Both the position numbers and the translations under genes were made by a program. This document shows, one piece after another, positions 36,840-44,993 of a stretch of DNA of 61,129 nt; the stretch's first letter is position 1, and the number at the start of each line of letters is the position of its first letter. The DNA comes from JBEIFW01 sp044370695 (lineage in GTDB: Bacteria; Actinomycetota; Acidimicrobiia; Acidimicrobiales; Ilumatobacteraceae): contig JBILVB010000002.1 of the NCBI GenBank assembly GCA_044370695.1, positions 1 to 61,129 of the forward strand, written 5' to 3'. The notes beneath the pieces are model-generated. The model did not search any database and was not told the origin of the DNA. It worked only from the letters and a program-made list of their open reading frames with translations.

Positions 36840-37607
36840 TCAGGACGCCGGCGGCGTGGCCGAACCCGGCTCGACGGCGGGCGCCGGGGTCAGACCGAGC
36901 TCGGCCTTCAACTGCGACAGCCGGCTCTGCGCCTCGACGTTGAGCGTCGCCTGCTCGATCTCGAGCATGCGGTTCTCGACCGTGGTCTCCTGCAGCTCAG
37001 CGGTGGCGGTCGCCTTCGCGTAGCGCGCCTCGATCTTCTGGCGCACTTCCTCCATCGTCGGCACGTCCTGGCCCACGGTTTCGGAGAGCGAGGCCATCGC
37101 CGTGTTCATCTGCTCCTGCATCTTGGCCTGGTCGAGCTGCGACAGGAGCTTCTGGCGCTCGGCGAGCTTGCGCTGCAACTGCGCCGAGTTGTTCTGGACC
37201 GCGGCTTTGGCCTGGTCGGCCGCCTGGGTCGACTGGAGGACCATCTGCTTCTGCGACTCGACGGTGCGCTCGAGTTCGATCATCCGGTTCGCCAGGGCCT
37301 CGGCGGCGACGGTGAGCTCCTTCGACTTCTTCGCGTCCCCCGACTTTTCGGCGTCGGCGGCCATGAGCAACGCCTGGCGAGCGTTGCCGTTCACCTTGGT
37401 GAGTTCCTCCATCGACCGGTTGAGCGCCAGCTCCGCCTGCTTCTGATTGGCGATCACGTTGGCGGCCTGCTCCTTGAGGCGCCGGTGCTGCTCCTGGGCC
37501 TCGGTGATGGCCTGCTCGAGCTGCACCTTGGGATCGGCCGATTCCTCGAACTTCCCGCTCAGCTTGGCGGTCATGTACTTCCACCACTTGGCGATCACCT
37601 TGAACAT
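36840..37607 (-). CDS. PspA/IM30 family membrane-stress protein
   Basis: 255 residues, almost entirely helical and coiled-coil (about 25-235, rich in Gln, Glu, Ala and Lys), with an amphipathic N-terminus FKVIAKWWKYMTAKL. ESCRT-III-like PspA/IM30 proteins polymerise on damaged inner membrane. The Ala/Pro tail is nonconserved. It is transcribed alone and converges on the redoxin gene with 14 nt between stops. Its -10 box includes the murJ stop codon. Confidence 0.88.
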   Translation of the reverse strand: MFKVIAKWWKYMTAKLSGKFEESADPKVQLEQAITEAQEQHRRLKEQAANVIANQKQAELALNRSMEELTKVNGNARQALLMAADAEKSGDAKKSKELTVAAEALANRMIELERTVESQKQMVLQSTQAADQAKAAVQNNSAQLQRKLAERQKLLSQLDQAKMQEQMNTAMASLSETVGQDVPTMEEVRQKIEARYAKATATAELQETTVENRMLEIEQATLNVEAQSRLSQLKAELGLTPAPAVEPGSATPPAS

Positions 37608-37615
37608 GGGCGGCG

Positions 37616-37621
37616 AGCCTA
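37616..37621 (-). promoter_or_regulatory. -10 box (TAGGCT) for pspA, overlapping the murJ stop
   Basis: TAGGCT on the minus strand ends 8 nt before ATG 37607. Its first three bases are the TAG stop codon of murJ. Confidence 0.55.
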
Positions 37622-39202
37622 CCGAGCGTGCAGGCGCAACCGGATCGCAGCTTCACGAAGCTCAGGGGCCCGCAGCAGCACCAGGCAAGCCAGGTAGACC
37701 ACCACGCCGAGCGGGACGCCGACCACGAGTCGGGCCAGCGCGCCGCCACCGGTCGGGCCGCCGAAGCTCGACGTCGCGAGCCACACGACCTCGGCCATGA
37801 CGAGCGCTGCCAGGCCGAGGCGGGCGGCGCTGGCGAGCAGGCGCCGCACCGGCACGCCGGGAAGCTTGCGGGCGAGGATCGCGAGCGCGCCGACGGAGCT
37901 GAGCCCGTACGCGACGGTGAAGGACCAGGCGAGTCCGGGCACCCCGAAGGTGCCGACCAGGGCGAAGCCGAGCGCGATGTTCAGTGCGTTCTCGAACGCG
38001 TTGATCACGAACGGTGTCCGGGTATCGGCGTGGGTGGTGAAGCCACGCAGGACGAACAGGTAGGCCGCAACGGCGGCGATGCCCCATGCGAAACCCGTGA
38101 GCGTCGCGCCGGTGATCTCGGCATCCGCGGCGTCGAAGGCGCCGGCTTGGAGCAGGGTCGACACGAGCGGTCGGGCGAGCACGGCGAGTCCGAAGCCGGC
38201 CGGGAGCATGACCGCGAGCAGCAACCGCAGACCCTGCTCGAAGCGGGCGAGGAAGCGGGCCTTGTCGCGAGCGGCGCGGGCGCGGGCCAACTCGGGCGTG
38301 AAGGTCGTGATGACGGACATCGCGAGCAGCCCGATCGGCACCTGCGCCAGCAGGAACGCCACCTGGTACGCCGTCACCCCGAAGCTGCCCGGCCGGGCGA
38401 GCACGGTCATCGCGAACAGGGCGAGCTGGTTGGCGGCGACGTATCCGAGCGTCCAGCCGGACAGCCGCACGACCTCGCGCACGGCCGGATGGTGACGATC
38501 GGGACGGAATCGGACCACGATGCCGTTGCGGCGCAGGGACACCACCAGCACGGCGGCCATCACGACGATGCCGGCCGTCGTCGGCGCAGCAAGCAACCAG
38601 CGCAGCGTCGGGTCCTCGGCGGCGAGGGCGAGGTCTCGTGGTGTGGTGCCCACCGCGACAGCGAGCGCCCCCAGCCCGGCGATGCCGACGAGGTTGTTCG
38701 CCACCGGCGCCCACGCGGCGGCGAAGAACCGGCCGTGCGCGTTCAGCAACGCCGAGGCCAGGAAGGTCAGTGCGTAGAACGAGACCTGCGGCAGGAACAC
38801 CACGGCGAGGAACGTCATCGTGCCCACGAGGCGGTCCCGGTCGACGGTCTCGGGGGCGGTCACCGTGTAGAGCCGGACGAGCAGCGGCGAGGCGACCATC
38901 GCGGCGACGGTGAGCGCGGCGGACGCAACGGCGGCGACGGAGAACACGGCGCTGGTCGCTTCGGTGTCCCCGTCGGTGGCATGCCGGGTGAACAGCGGCA
39001 CGAGCGTGGCCGCGAGCACGCCACCGAGCACGAGTTCGTACAGCACGTTGGGCAGGTTGTTCGCCGTGGTGAACGCGTCGGCGAGATCGTTGGCGACGAT
39101 CTGGACCAGCAGCCCGAAGCGGACCAGGCCACTCAGCCGGCTGAGCAGGGTGCCGGTGGCGACGACGAGGTTGGCGCGCGCCAGACCGCTGCGGGCCGTC
39201 AC
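37619..39202 (-). CDS. murJ: Lipid II flippase MurJ (MviN family)
   Basis: 527 residues with about 14 membrane helices, exporting lipid II for peptidoglycan synthesis. The N-terminal ATGTLLSRLSGLVRFGLL (the conserved arginine region), AFTTANNLPNVLYELVLGGVLAATLVP near 48-74 and FYALTFLASALLNAHGRF near 138-155 are typical. GTG 39202 overlaps the preceding gene's stop. It is the last gene of an unusual operon with AAA, binding-protein and VWA genes. Confidence 0.92.
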   Translation of the reverse strand: MTARSGLARANLVVATGTLLSRLSGLVRFGLLVQIVANDLADAFTTANNLPNVLYELVLGGVLAATLVPLFTRHATDGDTEATSAVFSVAAVASAALTVAAMVASPLLVRLYTVTAPETVDRDRLVGTMTFLAVVFLPQVSFYALTFLASALLNAHGRFFAAAWAPVANNLVGIAGLGALAVAVGTTPRDLALAAEDPTLRWLLAAPTTAGIVVMAAVLVVSLRRNGIVVRFRPDRHHPAVREVVRLSGWTLGYVAANQLALFAMTVLARPGSFGVTAYQVAFLLAQVPIGLLAMSVITTFTPELARARAARDKARFLARFEQGLRLLLAVMLPAGFGLAVLARPLVSTLLQAGAFDAADAEITGATLTGFAWGIAAVAAYLFVLRGFTTHADTRTPFVINAFENALNIALGFALVGTFGVPGLAWSFTVAYGLSSVGALAILARKLPGVPVRRLLASAARLGLAALVMAEVVWLATSSFGGPTGGGALARLVVGVPLGVVVYLACLVLLRAPELREAAIRLRLHAR

Positions 39203-39954
39203 GCCCCACCCGTCGCCGGCCGGCCGCTCGCTTCCTCGAGGGCCTGCCGGAGCGATTCGAGCTCGCCGACCAGATGGTCCACGTCGGTACCCAGGCCGGT
39301 GAGACTCGGATCCTCGCCCTGCCCGAGCGAGAGTTCGACGGCGCGCGCGACCAGCTCGTCGAGCCGGGCGTCCAGCAGCCGCAAACGTGAGCGACCGTCG
39401 TCGGAAGCCGCGGCGAGCCGGGCTGCGGTGGCCAATTGCGATTCGAGGGCTTCGAGGGTCCGGGCCGTGGACTCGCCCGGCGGCAACGCCCGAGCGGCGG
39501 CGAGCTCGCGGCGAACCCGTGCGGGGTCGAGGCGACCGAGGGCGACGTCGATGCTGTGACCGTGCGTCGCGACGCGACGGCACTCCTCGACGCTCGCGTC
39601 GATGCCGTCGCCGAGCGCTCGCAAGCGGTCCTGCAGCGGACCGGGAACGACCGCCTCCACCGTCGAGCGGTAGCGGGCCGCGGCTGCGGCGGCCTCCACC
39701 ACGAAGCCCCGCCAGGGCTCCGACAGCGCCCCCGGCCCGGGTAGGCGGGGCCGGCGCGGCCCCCGGGGCAGGCCGGCGAGCACCCGCAGGGACCAGGCGC
39801 CGAGGGCGGCGACCACGGCGAGCAGGACCGGGACCCCGAGCGCGAGCGGGACCGCCGCGGCTGCGCCCGCTACGAGGATCCCCGAGGGCGCCATCATCGC
39901 CTCGGCGCCGGCGCGGCTCAGCAGCCGGTCCTTCAGTCCGATGCGCGTGGCCAC
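39199..39954 (-). CDS. Uncharacterised membrane protein with coiled coil
   Basis: 251 residues, not recognised. Two adjacent hydrophobic helices (about 22-60) are followed by a long Ala/Arg/Glu/Leu-rich helical region to the C-terminus (for example LESQLATAARLAA, LVGELESLRQALEE). It looks like a membrane-anchored coiled-coil adaptor. The start is GTG 39954, 14 nt after the VWA lipoprotein stop, and it overlaps murJ by 4 nt, so it belongs to the same operon. Confidence 0.65.
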   Translation of the reverse strand: MATRIGLKDRLLSRAGAEAMMAPSGILVAGAAAAVPLALGVPVLLAVVAALGAWSLRVLAGLPRGPRRPRLPGPGALSEPWRGFVVEAAAAAARYRSTVEAVVPGPLQDRLRALGDGIDASVEECRRVATHGHSIDVALGRLDPARVRRELAAARALPPGESTARTLEALESQLATAARLAAASDDGRSRLRLLDARLDELVARAVELSLGQGEDPSLTGLGTDVDHLVGELESLRQALEEASGRPATGGA

Positions 39955-39968
39955 GGACGCCGATCGTG

Positions 39969-41804
39969 TCAGAAGTTCGAGACCACGGCGGTGAACACCT
40001 GCTCGATCGTCGCCGGGTTGGACGCGTCGTAGGCCGCCGCGTTCGACGCCTCGGCGATCCGGCGCAGGATCGTGAGGTCGGCGTCCTTGCCGTACGCGAT
40101 CGTGAACACGCGCACCGGAGTGGTGCGGGCCCCCTCGGCGCCGACCTGCAACTCCTGCACGAGGCCGGTGATCTGCGCGACGTCGTCGTTGCGGTTGCCG
40201 TCCTCGTTGCGGCCGTCGGTGAGCAGCACCACGGCGTTGATCTTCGCGGCGTCGTAGGCGTCCACCATCTTCGTGTACGCCGATGCGGTGACGTCGTACA
40301 GGGGGGTCCCCTGCACCGGCACCAGGGTCCGGATCCGGGTGCGCAGCGTCTCCCGGTTCGCGCCGACGGGGGCGACGGGCACCAGGTCCAACCATTGCTC
40401 CTGGGGATTGCGGGTCAGGCCCGTCGAGAAGATCCGCAGGCCGACCTCGTCTTCGTCCTTGAACTGCTGGAGCGAAGCGACGGCGGCGCGCTTGGCGAGG
40501 TCGAGCTTCGATTCCGACCCACCCGGCACCGCCGGTTCACCCATGGAACCCGACACGTCGAGCACCAGCAGGACACGGGCCGCCTTGCGCTGCAGGGCCC
40601 ACCGGTCGAGCACTTTGGCCAGCACCGCCGGTTGGGGCACCTCGAGCACCGAACCGGGCCGGCTCGGGTCGACGCCGTTGGCCGCCACGATCGGCGCGCC
40701 GACCGCAACCGACGGGTTGCCCGGCCGGAACCCGCCGGCGAGCACCTTGGTCTGGTTCTCGGGTCGCAGCACGAACTCCTGGAACACACCGGCGGCCTGC
40801 TTGGCCGCAGGCGTGACCCACGGTGCGTCGAGGATGAAGAACGGGTTGTCGCTGTAGAGCGTGCCTTCTTTCGGATAGACCGCGACGAGGGGCACCTTCG
40901 GCGGCTTCGCCACCTCACCGGGATCGAGGATGCCGTCGGGATTGCCCGAGTTGTAGTCGAGGATCGACTTCTCCTCGACGGCCACGGCCGACGCGTAGGT
41001 CAACGCCGTGCCCCGGGCGTCGGCGCGGTACCAGTTGTTGAGGAACGTGAGGGTGGTGTCGCCGTAGTGGACGACCGCCGACTCGACACCGCGCGCGAAC
41101 GAGTCGACCTCGGGGCGGTCGAGGTCTTCGGCGGTGAGGTCACGCGTCTTGCCGGTGGCGGCGTAGTACTGGGCGACGGTGAAGTTGAGGCCGCTGGTCG
41201 AGAAGTTCGGATTCGTCTTGCCGAGGCGGAACGGGCCCCACTCGGGGTGGCCGAAGCGGGCCCAGCCCTGCGGGTCCTTCGCGAGTTCGACGATGTCGGC
41301 GAAACCCACCGGTGTCGCGGGATAGCCCAGCGCGTCCGCCATCGGCTTGGGCATCGCGATCACGAGCGGCGTGATCATGAACGGACGGGCCGGGGGCGCA
41401 ACGGTTCGGCCCGTGCGTTGGTTGACGATCGCTCCCCAGCCCGACGCCGCCGGCGACCACACGACCGGCTGGTTGCCGTTGTTGGCCGGGTCGGGCCAGC
41501 CGTCGACCAGCAACTGGGCCGCTGCGCCCGAGGACTTGCGTTGCGGTCGGGCGACGATGCAGCCCGACGAGGGCTTCGCGTCCTTGCTCGCGTTGAAGGC
41601 CCGTGCGAGCTCGGTCATGAGCGTGAACTTCTCGGGGCTCACGACGACGTCGAGCGCGGTGCACTTGCCGGCGTCGAGCTTCGACAGGTCACCGGAGCCC
41701 TGCACCGACGCGGTCTCCGAGTCGCCGCTGCAGGCGCCGGCGGTGGCCATGACGGTCGCGAGCACGGCCAGGAACGTCCAGCGGCGGCGGCGTGATGCGG
41801 TCAT
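39969..41804 (-). CDS. Lipoprotein fusing a substrate-binding-like domain to a VWA domain
   Basis: 611 residues. A signal peptide ends in a lipobox TAGAC with Cys25, so it is anchored outside the membrane. Residues about 40-395 look like a type II extracellular solute-binding protein (VVSPEKFTLMTELARAF, FILDAPWV, VFQEFVLRPENQ). A von Willebrand A domain follows (about 408-605) with a complete MIDAS motif, Asp416-x-Ser418-x-Ser420 in VLDVSGSMGE, plus PLYDVT and LLTDGRNED. A surface metal-dependent adhesion or sensing role is inferred. Confidence 0.85.
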   Translation of the reverse strand: MTASRRRRWTFLAVLATVMATAGACSGDSETASVQGSGDLSKLDAGKCTALDVVVSPEKFTLMTELARAFNASKDAKPSSGCIVARPQRKSSGAAAQLLVDGWPDPANNGNQPVVWSPAASGWGAIVNQRTGRTVAPPARPFMITPLVIAMPKPMADALGYPATPVGFADIVELAKDPQGWARFGHPEWGPFRLGKTNPNFSTSGLNFTVAQYYAATGKTRDLTAEDLDRPEVDSFARGVESAVVHYGDTTLTFLNNWYRADARGTALTYASAVAVEEKSILDYNSGNPDGILDPGEVAKPPKVPLVAVYPKEGTLYSDNPFFILDAPWVTPAAKQAAGVFQEFVLRPENQTKVLAGGFRPGNPSVAVGAPIVAANGVDPSRPGSVLEVPQPAVLAKVLDRWALQRKAARVLLVLDVSGSMGEPAVPGGSESKLDLAKRAAVASLQQFKDEDEVGLRIFSTGLTRNPQEQWLDLVPVAPVGANRETLRTRIRTLVPVQGTPLYDVTASAYTKMVDAYDAAKINAVVLLTDGRNEDGNRNDDVAQITGLVQELQVGAEGARTTPVRVFTIAYGKDADLTILRRIAEASNAAAYDASNPATIEQVFTAVVSNF

Positions 41805-41808
41805 TGGT

Positions 41809-42660
41809 TCATCCCTTGGTCCAGGCCAGTTGGAGTCCGTAAGCGACGTCGCCCGAGGGCATGCCGGCGGAGACGTTCGGGGGCGTCCCTGCCGCAGCGG
41901 CCGCGCGCAGCACCCGGGCGGGTGCCGGGCCGCTCGAGGCGACGACGACGCCGGCGCGCACCGCCGGCGTCGGGACGGCGACCGGCGCGGGTGAGGTCCG
42001 CCCGGCGAGACCGGCGACCGTGCGGTAGACGCCCGGGAACAACGTGAGGATGTCGACGGCTGCGGCGTCCTGGTTCGGCGGCGACGGCTTGCGCAACTTG
42101 ATCCCGGCGATCCCGTCGCGCACCACGGGATCCGTGGCGCCGACCGTCGCGATGTCGGCGCCTGCGACGCCGGTGGCGAGGGCGATCAGCACGGCCGGGC
42201 CCGTGCCGGTGGTGACGGGGTCGTCGATCCCGAGGCCGGGGAGCCCCGCCACGCAGGTCCACGTCGGCGTCGCACCGCACGTCTGCAGGTCGCCGAACAA
42301 CGCGACGTCGAGTCCGGCGACGACGTTCGACACCGACAGTCGCGCCAGGCGATCGGCGGCGCGCCGGCGGGCCTCGACGACAGCAGGCCACGGCTCGATC
42401 GTCACCCAGACGACCGGGGTGGCCCCGTCGTCGGTGACGAGCCGGTCGGCGGTGGCGCCCGCCGGCTCGACGAGCACCGTTGCGCCCTCGCTGCGCAGGG
42501 TGTCGCACGCAGCCATCACCTCGAGGGCGCACACGACCGGGCTCGACGCCGGCAGCGTGCCCTCCGACGAGGCGCCGGCGCCGTCCCGGCCCCGCCACCA
42601 CACGGCGCCGGCGATCATGGCCACGGCAGCCAGCACGGCGGCGATGCGCTTGGCGACCAC
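41809..42660 (-). CDS. Secreted or membrane-anchored protein of unknown function
   Basis: 283 residues with an N-terminal signal or anchor helix (about 5-21). The rest has alternating strand/helix features and resembles half of a solute-binding protein (VVCALEVMAACDTLRSEGATV, WVTIEPWPAVVEARR, DILTLFPGVYRTVAG). It ends 4 nt before the VWA lipoprotein start, in the same operon, and probably works with that protein at the cell surface. No specific family recognised. Confidence 0.65.
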   Translation of the reverse strand: MVAKRIAAVLAAVAMIAGAVWWRGRDGAGASSEGTLPASSPVVCALEVMAACDTLRSEGATVLVEPAGATADRLVTDDGATPVVWVTIEPWPAVVEARRRAADRLARLSVSNVVAGLDVALFGDLQTCGATPTWTCVAGLPGLGIDDPVTTGTGPAVLIALATGVAGADIATVGATDPVVRDGIAGIKLRKPSPPNQDAAAVDILTLFPGVYRTVAGLAGRTSPAPVAVPTPAVRAGVVVASSGPAPARVLRAAAAAGTPPNVSAGMPSGDVAYGLQLAWTKG

Positions 42661-42683
42661 GGCGGCAGGTTACGCGCCGACGC

Positions 42684-44039
42684 TCACCGTTCCGCCGCGG
42701 CGCGCACGTCGTCGGCCTCGAGCGTGGTCAGTTGCTCGTCGGTCGGCGCGTCGAGGGCCACGAGCCGGGAGGCGTGGGCGGCGATGGTCCGCTCGAACAG
42801 GTTGCGCACGAACCGGGCGTTGCCGAAGCCCCGGCCCCGCTCGGCGGCGGCGAGCAGCGTGCGCACGGCGTCGAGGGCGTCGGCGGTCGGACGGTAACGC
42901 TGCTTGGTCCCGAGCCGCTCGAAGATGACCACCAACTCGTCGTCGGAGTAGTCGGGGAAGTGGACGGTGCGGTCGAAGCGGCTGCGCAGTCCGGGGTTGG
43001 CCTCGACGAAGGTCGTCATCTCCTCCGGGTACCCGGCGGCGATCACGGCGAGGTCGGCGCGATGGTCCTCCATCAGCTTGACCAGCGTGTCGATCGCCTC
43101 TCGGCCGAAGTCGCTTTCGCCGCCGCGGGCGAGCGCGTAGGCCTCGTCGATGAGCAGCACCCCGCCCACGGCCGATTCGATCGCCTCACGGGTGCGGATC
43201 GCGGTCTGACCGATGTAGCCCGCGACCAGACGCGACCGGTCCACCTCGACGAGCTGGCCGCGCGAGACGACCTCCAGCGAGCGGTACATCTGGCCGAGCA
43301 GCCGGGCCACGGTGGTCTTGCCCGTACCCGGGTTCCCGGTGAACACGAGGTGGTGGCTGGTCTCGACGACCGGCAGGCCTCGCTCGGCGCGCAGGCGCCC
43401 GATGCGAAGCAGGTCGACGAGCAACCGGACCTCGCGTTTCACGGGCGCGAGGCCGACGAGCGCGTCGAGCTCGGCGAGGACCTCCTCGAGCGGGCGGACC
43501 GGATCGGCGGGGGAGGGGTTGGCCGGCGCTGGACCGGCGGGCCCGTCCGCCGGGGCGGCCGCCTCGGGTCGCGGCGGCGCGACGCGTTCCCAGGTGTGAC
43601 GCATCCGCTCGATCGCGGCGAGCTCGGCGGGCGACGGCACCCGGTCGAGTGCCGCGGTGCGATAGGCGAGCGCGAGCCCCAAGCGCCGGTAGGTCGCACT
43701 CGCGCCGGTCCGGCGGTTGCGGTCGGCCGCGGCCAGCACCGTCAGCAGCGACGAGGGTTCGGCGGCCCATTCCCGGCGCCCCTCGAAGTAGGAACCGGCC
43801 CGAAGGTCGGCCGGCGTCGCCCGTTCGAGCGACCCACCGAGCCGGCCGGCGAACGCACCGAGGTACGACCGGAGCTCGTCGTCGGTGAGACGGCCGTCGG
43901 AGCCGAGCACGCAGGCGACGAGGTCGGCGGCCTCCAGGGCGAGATCCGCGTCGGTGAACGAGCGGCCGCCGAGGGCGGCGAGCTCGGTGCGCAGGCCCTC
44001 CACGAAGGCGACGACGTCGGGTTCGAGTGGGCCGGGCAC
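42684..44039 (-). CDS. CbbX/SpoVK-like AAA+ ATPase with TerB-like N-terminal region
   Basis: 451 residues. The N-terminal region (about 28-145) resembles a TerB-type helical domain (LALEAADLVACVLGSDGRLTD). After a Pro/Ala linker (about 155-182) comes a CbbX/SpoVK-type AAA module: Walker A GNPGTGKT at 235-242, Walker B LLIDEA at 295-300, the pore-loop-like VAGYIGQTA near 272-280 and R-finger region NPGLRSRFDR. GTG 44039 is 8 nt after a -10 box. First gene of the operon ending in murJ. Target unknown. Confidence 0.88.
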   Translation of the reverse strand: MPGPLEPDVVAFVEGLRTELAALGGRSFTDADLALEAADLVACVLGSDGRLTDDELRSYLGAFAGRLGGSLERATPADLRAGSYFEGRREWAAEPSSLLTVLAAADRNRRTGASATYRRLGLALAYRTAALDRVPSPAELAAIERMRHTWERVAPPRPEAAAPADGPAGPAPANPSPADPVRPLEEVLAELDALVGLAPVKREVRLLVDLLRIGRLRAERGLPVVETSHHLVFTGNPGTGKTTVARLLGQMYRSLEVVSRGQLVEVDRSRLVAGYIGQTAIRTREAIESAVGGVLLIDEAYALARGGESDFGREAIDTLVKLMEDHRADLAVIAAGYPEEMTTFVEANPGLRSRFDRTVHFPDYSDDELVVIFERLGTKQRYRPTADALDAVRTLLAAAERGRGFGNARFVRNLFERTIAAHASRLVALDAPTDEQLTTLEADDVRAAAER

Positions 44040-44047
44040 CGACGGCG

Positions 44048-44053
44048 AGACTA
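44048..44053 (-). promoter_or_regulatory. -10 box (TAGTCT) for the AAA-VWA-murJ operon
   Basis: TAGTCT on the minus strand ends 8 nt before GTG 44039; leaderless spacing. Confidence 0.5.
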
Positions 44054-44083
44054 GGCGTTTGAACTGCGGCCGAACCCGACCGG

Positions 44084-44089
44084 TAGGGT
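44084..44089 (+). promoter_or_regulatory. -10 box (TAGGGT) for the MoxR-VWA operon
   Basis: TAGGGT within CCGGTAGGGTCC ends 6 nt before ATG 44096; leaderless spacing. The two divergent start codons are 56 nt apart. Confidence 0.55.
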
Positions 44090-44095
44090 CCGGCC

Positions 44096-44983
44096 ATGAG
44101 TTCAGTGACCGGACAGCCGTACCGCTTCGAGAACGTCCCGGCGGTCCGCCAGGGACTCCGCGACGTCAACTACCTCGCAGACGACGGCATCTCCGGCGTC
44201 GTGTACCTCGCCGACCGGCTGGCCAAGCCGATCCTCGTGGAGGGCCCGGCCGGCACGGGCAAGACCCAGCTCGCCAAGTCGGTCGCCGACATGATCGGGG
44301 CGCGGCTCATCCGCCTGCAGTGCTACGAAGGCCTCGACGAGTCCAAGGCGCTGTACGAGTGGAACTACAAGAAGCAGCTCCTGCGCATCCAAGCCGACCG
44401 GAACTCGGAGGGCTGGACCGAACTCCACGACGACATCTTCAGTGAGGAGTTCCTGCTCACCCGCCCGCTGCTCGAGGCGATCCGGGCGTCGGATCCCGTC
44501 GTGCTGCTCATCGACGAGGTCGACCGCGTCGAGATCGAGACCGAGGCGCTGCTGCTCGAGGTGCTCTCCGAATACCAGGTGTCGATCCCCGAACTCGGCA
44601 CGGTCACGGCGAACCAGGTGCCGCTCGTGTTCCTCACGTCGAACAACACCCGAGAGCTGTCCGAGGCGCTCAAGCGGCGCTGCCTGTTCCTGCACATCGA
44701 CTACCCGACGATGGACCGGGAGAAGGAGATCGTGCTGGCCAAGGTCCCCGGGATCACCGAGAGCCTGGCCGACCAGATCGCCCGCATCGTGCGCTCGATC
44801 CGCCAGCTCGAGCTGAAGAAGGCGCCGTCGGTGTCCGAGACGCTCGATTGGGCCCGCACGCTCGTGCTCCTCGGCATCCAGCACATCGACGCCGCGCAGG
44901 CCAAGGAGACCCTGCACATCCTGCTGAAGTACCAGACCGACATCGCCAAGGCGGCCAAGGAGCTGGCGGTCGACGCCAAGTGA
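44096..44983 (+). CDS. MoxR-family AAA+ ATPase
   Basis: 295 residues. Walker A GPAGTGKT at 50-57, Walker B VVLLIDEVDR near 138-147, sensor 1 FLTSNNTRELSEALKRRC near 178-195 and the R-finger region. MoxR ATPases act as chaperones for a VWA partner, inserting metals or assembling complexes. The partner is the next gene, 10 nt downstream. CoxD of CO dehydrogenase clusters is a related type, but no cox structural genes are present. Confidence 0.92.
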   Translation: MSSVTGQPYRFENVPAVRQGLRDVNYLADDGISGVVYLADRLAKPILVEGPAGTGKTQLAKSVADMIGARLIRLQCYEGLDESKALYEWNYKKQLLRIQADRNSEGWTELHDDIFSEEFLLTRPLLEAIRASDPVVLLIDEVDRVEIETEALLLEVLSEYQVSIPELGTVTANQVPLVFLTSNNTRELSEALKRRCLFLHIDYPTMDREKEIVLAKVPGITESLADQIARIVRSIRQLELKKAPSVSETLDWARTLVLLGIQHIDAAQAKETLHILLKYQTDIAKAAKELAVDAK

Positions 44984-44993
44984 GGAGCGGGTC

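Noticed and set aside
36827..36849. Weak inverted repeat GCGTCC/GGACGC between the redoxin and pspA stops
   Set aside because: Only 6 bp with a 5-nt loop and partly inside the pspA coding end; too weak to call a terminator with confidence.
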